Assembly (NCBI GenBank): GCA_900540365.1
Contig: UQFN01000009.1
Span: 1-64,000, forward strand
Direction: 5' to 3'
Length of the DNA stretch: 64,000 nucleotides
Origin: an uncultured Mollicutes bacterium
Lineage (GTDB): Bacteria; Bacillota_I; Bacilli_A; RFN20; CAG-826
A program made the position numbers and the translations under genes. Under the pieces are notes generated by a model that was given only the letters and a program-made list of their open reading frames with translations, ran no database searches and had not been told where the DNA came from. Each line of letters begins with the position of its first letter. Position 1 is the first letter of the stretch. Positions 44,794-52,862 of this stretch are shown here, piece after piece.

Positions 44794-45878
44794 GAGTATT
44801 ATTAATTTCTTTTTCAAATTTACCAGTATATGCTAATTCTTTAGTTATTCAAAAAAAGTATTTAAGCGAAAGTGTTGAAACTTATGGTTTAGGTTCAAAT
44901 AAATTTGATAATTTATACTTAAAAAATAAGGAAGATTTTACTTTTTTAACAGTGAATACATCTTTAACTCCACGTCCTTCATTTGAATCTTTTAAAATAT
45001 GGAAAAAAGAAAAAAGTAAAATTATTAATTTTATTAAAGTTAACAAGATTACTCATATTTACTTTATTAATAAACATATATGGAATTTATTTTTAATTGC
45101 TTCCATTCAAAATTTAAATATTAAAGTTTATCATTGTTTACACGATCCAATCGGACATAATGGCGATAAAATTAGCAAAGGAGTTTTATATTATAATAAA
45201 GTTTTAATTCATTATTTAGATGGAATTGTCGTTTTAAGTGATAATTCTTATAATGACACTAAAAATTATTTAAAGCCAAAATGTAATATAGTTAAATTGC
45301 CTTTAATTCAAACCGAATGGTTACCTTTTACAAATTTAAGAAACTTTAATACAGTCTTATTTTTTGGACGTTTAAATAATTATAAAGGGTTAGATTATGT
45401 ACCTTTACTTGCTGATGAAATGTTCAAATTAGATCCAACTATTCAAATTATTGTTGCAGGTAAAAAAAGTGATGATTTAGATGAAAGTGTTTTAACTAAT
45501 TTATCAAATCGACCAAATATTAAGTTATATGAAGGATTTGTTGATGAAAGTAAACTTGGTGATTATTATTTTGAATCATCGATGGTTTTGATTCCTTATA
45601 AGTCAATAACGCAATCTGGAATTATTGTTGATAGTTATAATCATAGTAGAACAATAGCTTGTTTTAATATTAAAGGCATTGAAGAATTTATTACAAATGA
45701 AAATGCTATTATTATTGATAACTTTGATTATAAGTTAATGGCTAAAAAAATTGTTGAAACTCTCCATAATAAAGAAGAACTTGAGAAGTTATCAAAAGCT
45801 TCTTATGAGTTAGGAAAAGAATTATATTCTCCAGAAATTTGGAAAGAAAAATTTATCGAATTTTTAAAAAATTATTAA
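44790..45878 (+). CDS. family 4-like glycosyltransferase
   Basis: The 362-residue protein has a GT-B layout: an N-terminal domain with a YHCLHDPIG segment, and a C-terminal domain with VLFFGRLNNYKGLDYVPLLADEM, VAGKKSDDL and the YKSITQSGIIVDSYNH donor region (an E-x7-E variant). It is translationally coupled to gmhA, so it is the best candidate to use the GDP-heptose. No signal peptide; it should work on the inner membrane face. Confidence 0.8.
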   Translation: MRVLLISFSNLPVYANSLVIQKKYLSESVETYGLGSNKFDNLYLKNKEDFTFLTVNTSLTPRPSFESFKIWKKEKSKIINFIKVNKITHIYFINKHIWNLFLIASIQNLNIKVYHCLHDPIGHNGDKISKGVLYYNKVLIHYLDGIVVLSDNSYNDTKNYLKPKCNIVKLPLIQTEWLPFTNLRNFNTVLFFGRLNNYKGLDYVPLLADEMFKLDPTIQIIVAGKKSDDLDESVLTNLSNRPNIKLYEGFVDESKLGDYYFESSMVLIPYKSITQSGIIVDSYNHSRTIACFNIKGIEEFITNENAIIIDNFDYKLMAKKIVETLHNKEELEKLSKASYELGKELYSPEIWKEKFIEFLKNY

Positions 45879-45915
45879 GTTTTGCAGGTTTTTTCTTAAA
45901 AAACACGATTTTAGA
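45879..45915 (+). repeat. recurrent intergenic motif, copy 7
   Basis: AGTTTTGCAGGTTTTTTC, then an A-rich part and ACGATTTTAGAC. It begins at the glycosyltransferase stop codon. Confidence 0.4.
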
Positions 45916-45917
45916 CA

Positions 45918-45956
45918 TAAAAAAAGGATTGAATTTAATCAATCCTATTTTTTTTA
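45918..45956. terminator. terminator of dfx, possibly bidirectional
   Basis: The stem AGGATTGA / TCAATCCT with a 6-nt loop has an A run on its left and a T run on its right. It follows the dfx stop on the minus strand and may also end plus-strand transcripts. Confidence 0.82.
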
Positions 45957-45961
45957 AAATT

Positions 45962-46348
45962 TTAGAGTTCTTTAACCCAAAGACCATGTAAGTTACAAAA
46001 TTCGTAAACTTTTAATGGTTTAACTCCTTTGATGTTAAATGTAGCAACAGGAGCATCTCCAGGATTTAAATCAACTCTACGAACATCTTTATCAGTTACT
46101 AAAATAATAAACGGAATATAATGTTCGGCAGTCATTGGATGGATAACGCTACCAACTTGAACTTTCAATTCATCTCCTTCAACTTGGACAAATGGAACGT
46201 GTTTTTCAAGAGCTCCATCTGTAGTATTTGCTACTAATTCTTTCATAGGTTCACCACAACAAATAGTTGGGCATTGAGTTCCACAACCATGGACAATTTC
46301 GACAATCTTTCCACAATGTGAACAACGAAGTAATGTAATATCTTTCAT
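45962..46348 (-). CDS. dfx: desulfoferrodoxin (superoxide reductase)
   Basis: The 128-residue protein reduces superoxide to hydrogen peroxide without making oxygen, as expected of an anaerobe. The N-terminal iron center has Cys9, Cys12, Cys30 and Cys31 (RCSHCG and CCGEPM). The catalytic center has His50 (KHVPFV), His70 and His76 (GSVIHPMTAEHY), and Cys118 and His121 (EFCNLHGLW). All ligands are present. The start at 46348 has AGAGAGGG 6 nt upstream; an ATG 12 codons earlier lacks a site. It divides the glycan genes. Confidence 0.94.
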   Translation of the reverse strand: MKDITLLRCSHCGKIVEIVHGCGTQCPTICCGEPMKELVANTTDGALEKHVPFVQVEGDELKVQVGSVIHPMTAEHYIPFIILVTDKDVRRVDLNPGDAPVATFNIKGVKPLKVYEFCNLHGLWVKEL

Positions 46349-46463
46349 GTAATTCCCTCTCTTTATAATAATATTATAATTCATTTAAAAAATTAATGAG
46401 AATATATGCACTATTTTAAAGAAAAGAAAATTATAAATAATTTATTAATAAATTATTTTTTGC

Positions 46464-46469
46464 TAATAT
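46464..46469 (+). promoter_or_regulatory. -10 box giving a leaderless start
   Basis: TAATAT lies 6 nt before the ATG at 46476 and no ribosome binding site is present. Confidence 0.45.
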
Positions 46470-46475
46470 ATTCTC

Positions 46476-47033
46476 ATGAAGAAATTTTCAAAGAAATTTA
46501 TTTATATTACAAGCGGCTTAGTTTTAGGTGTAATTTTACTAGTTTCTATAATATTAACTGTTGTTTTTAACTTAAAACCTAAAGAAAATAAATATGAAGA
46601 AGTCATTGCTAATTTAAATATTAATTATCTTTATGAAAATTATAATAAGTTTAATATTAAAGTTTATGAAAGCGAAACTTTAACTAAAGAAATTAAAATA
46701 AAATATCAAGCTAACGATTGTTATTTTTACAAATATGAAAATAATGAAATTGAAGAAATTAGTTATCTTGATCAAGAATATGTTTTTAATAATCTTGAAA
46801 AAGTTGATGATGTTGAAAATTATCTTAATAATTTAAGAAAAGAATATTTAGATCAAATTTATTTAAAAAATATTTTTGAAGATTATGATATTTATTTAGC
46901 CTATTCATTTAATTTAATTAATGACAATTTAGTTTTAAATGATAATGAAACAAATTATATTTTTGATCTTCATGGATTTTTAAATAAATATAGTCAAAAT
47001 AATTTGACTGTAGAAGTTTATACATATTTTTAA
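46476..47033 (+). CDS. small membrane-anchored protein of unknown function
   Basis: The 185-residue protein has a single N-terminal membrane segment (ITSGLVLGVILLVSIILTVV) after a basic start, so the rest should be outside. That part is Asn/Tyr/Glu-rich and acidic, without Cys pairs or known motifs. It is followed 19 nt later by a glycosyltransferase with its own ribosome binding site. No family recognised. Confidence 0.6.
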   Translation: MKKFSKKFIYITSGLVLGVILLVSIILTVVFNLKPKENKYEEVIANLNINYLYENYNKFNIKVYESETLTKEIKIKYQANDCYFYKYENNEIEEISYLDQEYVFNNLEKVDDVENYLNNLRKEYLDQIYLKNIFEDYDIYLAYSFNLINDNLVLNDNETNYIFDLHGFLNKYSQNNLTVEVYTYF

Positions 47034-47052
47034 GTTAGTTTAAAGGGGAATT

Positions 47053-48084
47053 ATGGAAGAAGGTCTTTTATCAATTATCATTCCAGGATATAACGCTGAA
47101 AAATATGTAGAAAGAAATATTCGTTCAGTTTTAAATCAAACATATAAAAATTTTGAACTAATATTTATTGATGATGGTTCAAAAGATAAAACTTATCAAA
47201 TCGTTGAAAAATTAGCTAATGAAGATACACGTATTAAATTATCACGTCATGAAAATAAAGGAGTATGTGCTACTAGAAATGATGGACTTAAAATTGCTAG
47301 TGGTGAATATATAACATTTTTAGATGATGATGATTATATTGAACCTAATATGTATGAAGTTTTAATTAATTTATTAAAAACTACAAATACTGATGTTGCT
47401 TGTGGAAAATTAATTAAAGAATTTCAATATTTAAAAGAAGATTTTTATTATAATTACTCTAATGAAGATATTAAAAATGCCAAAATTAAAGTTTTTGATA
47501 ATCCAAATGATATTATCAAGAACATAATTGAAGGTGATTATCATTTAGAAGGCTTTATTTGGAATAAAGTATATAAAGCAAGTGCTATTAAAGGAGTATT
47601 TTTTAATGAAAATATTTCTTTAATGGAAGATATTATGTTTTCTTTTGATGTAGGATTATTAAAAAACATTAAATATTCTTTTATTGATTTAACTTTTTAT
47701 CATTACCGCATATTTAATGCAAGTACTACGAGAAATATTAATGTTAATAAATTTAATAATTCCTTTTTAATTATGCAAGATGTAATTAATTTAACAAAAA
47801 AATATTCAATTACTTCAGTCCCATCTTTAGTTTATCAATATTTAAATATTATCTTTTTATATTTTGAAAAAGTTTTTCAAAATAAGAAAAATTTATCAAA
47901 GATAGAATTTAAAAATCATTTAAAAAATATTAAAGAAAACATTAATATTTGCTTAAATTATCAAGTTAAACTAAACTTTTATCAAAAAGTGCGTATAATT
48001 TCTTTTAAAATAAGTAAAATATTTACTTATTTAATTTTTGTAAAACTAAAAAACTTTGTACGTAATCATTTAAGGACTAGATAA
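47053..48084 (+). CDS. family 2 glycosyltransferase
   Basis: The 343-residue enzyme has the GT-A fold of family 2: SIIIPGYNAEKYVERNIRSV, ELIFIDDGSKDKT, and the DXD-like LDDDDYIEPNMYEVL. The C-terminal helical part is basic and probably membrane-associated. AAAGGGG precedes the ATG. It opens a run of glycan genes to 50243. Donor sugar unknown. Confidence 0.88.
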   Translation: MEEGLLSIIIPGYNAEKYVERNIRSVLNQTYKNFELIFIDDGSKDKTYQIVEKLANEDTRIKLSRHENKGVCATRNDGLKIASGEYITFLDDDDYIEPNMYEVLINLLKTTNTDVACGKLIKEFQYLKEDFYYNYSNEDIKNAKIKVFDNPNDIIKNIIEGDYHLEGFIWNKVYKASAIKGVFFNENISLMEDIMFSFDVGLLKNIKYSFIDLTFYHYRIFNASTTRNINVNKFNNSFLIMQDVINLTKKYSITSVPSLVYQYLNIIFLYFEKVFQNKKNLSKIEFKNHLKNIKENINICLNYQVKLNFYQKVRIISFKISKIFTYLIFVKLKNFVRNHLRTR

Positions 48085-48085
48085 G

Positions 48086-48820
48086 ATGTTATCAATTATT
48101 TGTGTTTTTAATAATGAAGAAATTTTAAATAAATATTTACTTTCTTCTTTAAGTAAACAATCTTTTCAAGATTATGAAATCATTTTAATTGATTCAGTTA
48201 AAATGAATTTTAAAAGCGCAGCTAAAGCTCTTAATTATGCAGTTAATCTTGCTAAAGGTGAAGTTTATATTTTTGTTCATCAAGATATTAAATTTTTAAG
48301 TGATGATGTTTTAAATAAAATTAATGAATACTCTTTAAAATATCAATTTGGAATTGGGGGAGTTGCTGGAAGAATTAATAATTCAAAAGGAACTATTTCC
48401 TCAATCAAAATGGGTAAAGATTTTGTTGATGGAGGAATTCAAGATATTAAAGAAGTAGTTGAAGTTGATACTTTAGATGAATGTTTATTTTTTATTAAAA
48501 AAGAAAATTTTTTAGGGTTTGATGAAGATTTAGGTGATACTTATCATTTATTTGCAACGGATTATTGTTATAAAGCAAAATTAAATAATCAAAAAATATA
48601 TTTATTTCCTTTGAATGTATATCATCTTTCAAAAGGTGATTCAATGAATGAAAACTATTTTAAAACCTTATATAAAATTGGAAGAAAATATCATAAAAAA
48701 ATTAAATATCTTCATACAACTTGTGTGACTTTAACAAATAATATTTTCTTAAAGTTTTTTTGCTTTATAAATATTATTAAATTGAAATTAAAAAGAAAAT
48801 TAGTGAAAAATGGAAATTAA
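48086..48820 (+). CDS. family 2-like glycosyltransferase, short
   Basis: The 244-residue protein has a GT2 opening (SIICVFNNEEILNKYL, EIILIDS) and IFVHQDIKFL in place of the DXD site. A FVHQD motif is common in a subgroup of short glycosyltransferases. No membrane helix is sure. It overlaps the flippase gene by 11 nt. Confidence 0.75.
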   Translation: MLSIICVFNNEEILNKYLLSSLSKQSFQDYEIILIDSVKMNFKSAAKALNYAVNLAKGEVYIFVHQDIKFLSDDVLNKINEYSLKYQFGIGGVAGRINNSKGTISSIKMGKDFVDGGIQDIKEVVEVDTLDECLFFIKKENFLGFDEDLGDTYHLFATDYCYKAKLNNQKIYLFPLNVYHLSKGDSMNENYFKTLYKIGRKYHKKIKYLHTTCVTLTNNIFLKFFCFINIIKLKLKRKLVKNGN

Positions 48821-50243
48821 ATCTAAAACAATTAAGGACATATTAAAAGTAACTTTCTCAAATGCTTGTATTTTACTTAGTGGGATACTTGTTGGTTTTT
48901 TACTTCCAAAAATTATTGATCAAGTTGATTATGGATATTATAAAACCTTTACTTTATATATCGCTTATATTGGTTTATTTCATTTTGGAATTATTGATGG
49001 AATTTATTTAAAATATGGTGATAAAGATTATAACGAATTAGATAAAGAAAAATTTAGATTTTATACGAGGTTTCTTTTAATTTTAGAAGGAGCAATTTCT
49101 TTATTATTTATCATTATTAGTTTATTTGCGATTCAAGAAAAAGAAATGAAATTTATTTTTGTAATGGTTAGTTTAACTTTATTTTCTACTAATATTACGA
49201 GTTATTTTCAATATATTAGTCAAATAACTCGTCGTTTTAAAGAACTGACTTTAAGAAATATTGTTCAATCAATTTTAATTAGTCTTGCGATTATTTCTTT
49301 ATTTATTAGTTATAAATATTTTCGTTTAGTAATTAATTTTGAAATATATACTATCATTTATGTAATAATTTTATTTTTATTGATGGTTTGGTATATTTTT
49401 GCTTATCGAGATATTACTTTTGGTAAAGCTAGTAAAGGTTTATATAAAGATATTTTATATTTTTTAAAGATTGGTTTTCCTTTATTAATTGCTAACTTAG
49501 CAATTAATTTAATCTTTATGATTGATCGTCAATTTGTAAATATTTTATATGATAAAGTAACTTATGCGACATATGCTTTTAGTTATAACATGCTTTCATT
49601 AATTACTACTTTAATTAATTCAATAGCTCTTGTTATTTATCCAACAATTAAAAGAAGTAAAGAATTTAATGGATCAACTTATCAAAACTTAATTTCAATT
49701 ATTTCAACATTAGTTTTTGTTTGTTTACTAGTTTATTATCCATTAGATTTATTTATTCATTGGTTTTTACCTAAATATAATGATTCTTTAGTTATTTTTA
49801 GAATTATTTTACCAGGGTTAATTACAAGTAGTTGTATAAGTATAGTTATGCAAAATTATTACAAGTTATTAAATAAAAACTTAAATTTCTTTATTAAATC
49901 ATTAGTTATTATTGCTTTATCTATTGGTTTAAATTTCTTGGCTTATTATATATTTAAAACTCCAGAAGCAATTTCAGTAGCTTCCATAATAGTTACGTTT
50001 ATTTGGTATATCACAATTGAGTCATATTTTGTTATTCATTACAAAGTTAAATTTAGTAAAAATTTATTATTTATAGTGTTAGCAACGATTTCATTTTATT
50101 TAATTACAATGAGTGAAAATTATATTAATGGATTCGTTTTCCAATTAGTTTTTACCTTAAATTTAGTTGGTGTTTTTTATGGTGGAAACATCATTCATTT
50201 TATTAAAAAATTTGTTGCAGAAAAGAAAATTAGTAAAAAATAA
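48810..50243 (+). CDS. Wzx-like polysaccharide flippase
   Basis: The 477-residue protein has about twelve to fourteen membrane helices and the MATE/MOP-type opening FSNACILLSGILVGFLLPKI with a YGYYKTFTLYI segment. It should move lipid-linked repeat units to the outer leaflet. It begins within the upstream glycosyltransferase gene and ends before the convergent ligase-like gene. Family is firm; substrate is inferred. Confidence 0.85.
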   Translation: MEIKSKTIKDILKVTFSNACILLSGILVGFLLPKIIDQVDYGYYKTFTLYIAYIGLFHFGIIDGIYLKYGDKDYNELDKEKFRFYTRFLLILEGAISLLFIIISLFAIQEKEMKFIFVMVSLTLFSTNITSYFQYISQITRRFKELTLRNIVQSILISLAIISLFISYKYFRLVINFEIYTIIYVIILFLLMVWYIFAYRDITFGKASKGLYKDILYFLKIGFPLLIANLAINLIFMIDRQFVNILYDKVTYATYAFSYNMLSLITTLINSIALVIYPTIKRSKEFNGSTYQNLISIISTLVFVCLLVYYPLDLFIHWFLPKYNDSLVIFRIILPGLITSSCISIVMQNYYKLLNKNLNFFIKSLVIIALSIGLNFLAYYIFKTPEAISVASIIVTFIWYITIESYFVIHYKVKFSKNLLFIVLATISFYLITMSENYINGFVFQLVFTLNLVGVFYGGNIIHFIKKFVAEKKISKK

Positions 50244-50245
50244 TT

Positions 50246-50278
50246 GACTTTTAAAGCCTTTTTTATTTTTTTAAAGGG
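50246..50278 (+). repeat. possible recurrent intergenic motif, copy 8
   Basis: GACTTTTAAAGCCTTTTTTA followed by T runs and AAAGGG. It starts 3 nt after the flippase stop and overlaps the end of the convergent gene. This is the weakest copy. Confidence 0.2.
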
Positions 50279-51663
50279 TTTAATGTTACGATATTGTTAT
50301 CTAAATTTTTAAATTCATAATATTTTAAAATTGGAACTAAACTAAAAAATGCTCCATAAGCAATTCCTGGGAAATCGTTTTGGAAAAGTGGAAATGATTC
50401 ATACATTCCATAAATAATCATTGTAATACTTAAACATATTAAGAAATAGAAGTAAGTGAAGTTAATTTTAATTACTTTAAAAGCTTTATAAAAACAAATT
50501 GCAACGAGAACACTAATAAAAATTAAATAGAAAATTCCTCCAGTAGATATATATTCAATAACTGTATTATGATAATAAAATATAAAATTATAACTTCTAG
50601 TAACTATAAAGCCATTTCCATATCCAATTCCAAAAATATAATCAATTACTTGCATATTTTTTAAAATTGGTCCTAAGAAATTAAATCGACTATCTTCCCA
50701 ATTTGTAATCATATATTTAAGAAAGTCGCTAGGATAGTAAGTTTTATTATTTAAATTTATTTTTAAAAAGTAATAAGAAGTTCCATCTAAATAAAGAAGA
50801 ACTGGAATAAATAACATAATAATTGTTGTAACTACGATCATTACTTTATTCTTTTTAAAAAGTTTATAAAAAACTATAAATAAATATAAATAATAAAAAA
50901 TTAACGTTGCTAAAATTGCGGCTCGACTCATTGAAAAAGGGACAAAGAAAGCTAAAATTAAAGAAAATAATCCAATATAAAGTTTATCTAATAATAAACT
51001 TAAACAAATTATTGAAAATATTCCAATTACTAAGGCATGGCCATATACATTACCGATTTTAAAAAATGATAAAGGTTGTTTTAGACTAGATCCATCCCAT
51101 TTATTAAATAAAAAATTAAAATTAAAAGATTTATAAACATCAAATTCATTAATTAAAGAATAAATAATAGAACTAAGAGCAAATAAGCTAATAGCCAAAA
51201 ATAAAATAGCAAATACATATTTAGTTTGTTTATTATATTTTAATAAGAAAAAAACAATATATATATTTGTTAATGCCATCAAAAAATTAAAAAAAGCTTG
51301 AATCTTTTCATTTGTTGTTAAAGAAGTAACATCATCTTTACTTCCAAGTAAATAAGAATAATCTTTTAAAAATATTAAAATTCCAACATATGTTCCGAAA
51401 ATAACAAAAGTAAAGACATATAACATAAAGGAACGTTTATTAAAAATAGGAAAGTTTTTATTAGCAATTAAACTAATAATGATAACTAAAGAAAAATATA
51501 CAATTGGAATATAAATAAAAGATGCAAAAGACATCTTATTACCAAAAGGACTTAAAACTTCAAAATTTCCAACATTACTTACAAAAGTTTGTCCATAAAA
51601 AATACTAATAAGAACAACTACAATTAAAGAAACGCTATATAAAACATTTTTTAATTTAATCAT
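50263..51663 (-). CDS. O-antigen ligase/Wzy-like membrane protein
   Basis: The 466-residue protein has about eleven membrane helices. The PFSMSRAAILATLIFYY helix with its SRAA motif and a large loop between later helices (GIGYGNGFIVTRSYNFIFYYHNTVIEYIST) are the usual marks of the O-antigen ligase/polymerase family. It is a second possible polymerase besides the EpsG-like proteins. It is convergent with the flippase and divergent from the next glycosyltransferase. Ligase or polymerase cannot be told apart. Confidence 0.8.
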   Translation of the reverse strand: MIKLKNVLYSVSLIVVVLISIFYGQTFVSNVGNFEVLSPFGNKMSFASFIYIPIVYFSLVIIISLIANKNFPIFNKRSFMLYVFTFVIFGTYVGILIFLKDYSYLLGSKDDVTSLTTNEKIQAFFNFLMALTNIYIVFFLLKYNKQTKYVFAILFLAISLFALSSIIYSLINEFDVYKSFNFNFLFNKWDGSSLKQPLSFFKIGNVYGHALVIGIFSIICLSLLLDKLYIGLFSLILAFFVPFSMSRAAILATLIFYYLYLFIVFYKLFKKNKVMIVVTTIIMLFIPVLLYLDGTSYYFLKINLNNKTYYPSDFLKYMITNWEDSRFNFLGPILKNMQVIDYIFGIGYGNGFIVTRSYNFIFYYHNTVIEYISTGGIFYLIFISVLVAICFYKAFKVIKINFTYFYFLICLSITMIIYGMYESFPLFQNDFPGIAYGAFFSLVPILKYYEFKNLDNNIVTLNPLKK

Positions 51664-51726
51664 AAGTTTTTTAATAATATTACTTATTAATATAGATGTC
51701 TAGTTTATTTCAATTTGACTTACGAT

Positions 51727-51732
51727 TATAAT
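51727..51732 (+). promoter_or_regulatory. -10 box giving a leaderless start
   Basis: TATAAT lies 7 nt before the ATG at 51740. No ribosome binding site is present. Confidence 0.55.
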
Positions 51733-51739
51733 ATGAGTT

Positions 51740-52690
51740 ATGGAAGAAAAAATTGATGTTTCAATAATATATTGTAATTACTTTACTTCGACTTTACTTA
51801 AAGATAGCTTAGAATCATTAGTTGCTAAGTCTACTAACTTTAAATATGAAATAATTGTTGTTGATAATTCTAATAATGAAGTAGAAACAAAAAAATTATT
51901 AAAATTAAAAATAAAATATCCAAATTTAATTTTAATTGATGCAAAAACTAATTTAGGTTTTGGAAAAGCAAATAACTTAGGAAGCAAATATGCAAGTGGA
52001 AAGTATTTATACTTTTTAAATACAGATACATTATTGGTAAATAATGCTATTTATGAATTATTTGCTTTTATGGAAAAAAATCAAAATGTTGGTATTTGTG
52101 GAAGTAATTTATTTAATTCAAATTTAAAACCATATCATTCATTTATTAAAATAAAGAAAAATTTATATTTTGAAAGAAGAAATGGATCATTAATTCGTGG
52201 GTTATTTTTTAAATTATTAAGAAGAGATGATTTTAATTATTCTTCTAAACCTTTAAAAATTAAAGGTTATGTTTGTGGAGCTAGTTTAATGATTTTAAAA
52301 GAAGATTTTGTTAAATTAAATGGTTTTGATCAAGATATTTTTATGTATAGTGAAGAAGCTTTACTTTGTTATCAACTAATTAAAAAATTAAGAAAAGAAA
52401 TATATAACATTCCTTCATCAAAAATTATTCATTTAGAAGGAAGTAGTTTTAAAAGTGATTATAGTTTTTATGCTAAATCTTTTGTTGATGGAAATTATTT
52501 ATATTATTTAAAAGCTTACAATGAAAAGACTGCTAATAAATATTTAAAAGTTTATTTAAAGATTGTTAAAAAGAAAGCTCTAATTTTTAAAATATTAAAA
52601 AAAGAAGCAAATTATCAAAAAAATCTTGCTTTAAAAAAATATTTAGAGTTAAAAATTATTCAAAAAGTTAAAAATATTAATATTAATTAA
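51740..52690 (+). CDS. family 2 glycosyltransferase, rhamnosyltransferase-like
   Basis: The 316-residue enzyme has the pattern VSIIYCNYFTSTLLKDSLES, EIIVVDNSNN, NLGFGKANNLG, YFLNTDTLL (DXD equivalent) and GYVCGASLMILKEDF. This pattern is typical of rhamnosyl- and related transferases. The C-terminal part is basic. With the rml genes in the same region, rhamnose is a likely donor, but this is not proved. Confidence 0.82.
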   Translation: MEEKIDVSIIYCNYFTSTLLKDSLESLVAKSTNFKYEIIVVDNSNNEVETKKLLKLKIKYPNLILIDAKTNLGFGKANNLGSKYASGKYLYFLNTDTLLVNNAIYELFAFMEKNQNVGICGSNLFNSNLKPYHSFIKIKKNLYFERRNGSLIRGLFFKLLRRDDFNYSSKPLKIKGYVCGASLMILKEDFVKLNGFDQDIFMYSEEALLCYQLIKKLRKEIYNIPSSKIIHLEGSSFKSDYSFYAKSFVDGNYLYYLKAYNEKTANKYLKVYLKIVKKKALIFKILKKEANYQKNLALKKYLELKIIQKVKNININ

Positions 52691-52720
52691 TATTAGGTTT
52701 ATTTTATAAAAAGATAAGTT

Positions 52721-52726
52721 TATAAT
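52721..52726 (+). promoter_or_regulatory. -10 box before the leader ORF of the SipW cassette
   Basis: TATAAT lies 6 nt before the ATG of the leader ORF. No convincing -35 box was seen. Confidence 0.5.
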
Positions 52727-52732
52727 GAAGAC

Positions 52733-52798
52733 ATGAGACATTTACTATATCTTTTTAATTTGAAACAAAAGGATATAACTAACTTATTCATAAGTTAA
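52733..52798 (+). CDS. leaderless 21-codon leader ORF
   Basis: The peptide has 21 residues, opens MRHLLYLFNL, ends LFIS, and contains five Leu and two Phe. It starts 6 nt after a TATAAT box. Its TAA stop is only 5 nt upstream of the intrinsic terminator hairpin at 52804. A ribosome at the stop would cover the hairpin's 5' arm, so it could act as an attenuator leader. It could also be a chance ORF in a short RNA. No homolog is claimed. Confidence 0.4.
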   Translation: MRHLLYLFNLKQKDITNLFIS

Positions 52799-52803
52799 AA
52801 GAT

Positions 52804-52830
52804 AAGCGCTTTTTAAGAGGCGCTTTTTTT
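52804..52830 (+). terminator. terminator or attenuator before the SipW cassette
   Basis: The stem AAGCGC / GCGCTT extends by three further pairs including GU, with a 4-nt loop and seven T. It lies between the leader ORF and the first structural gene, 33 nt before the latter's ATG. Little room is left for a separate full promoter. Confidence 0.75.
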
Positions 52831-52862
52831 AATGTAAATGTTTTGTATAAGAAGGGAGAGTT

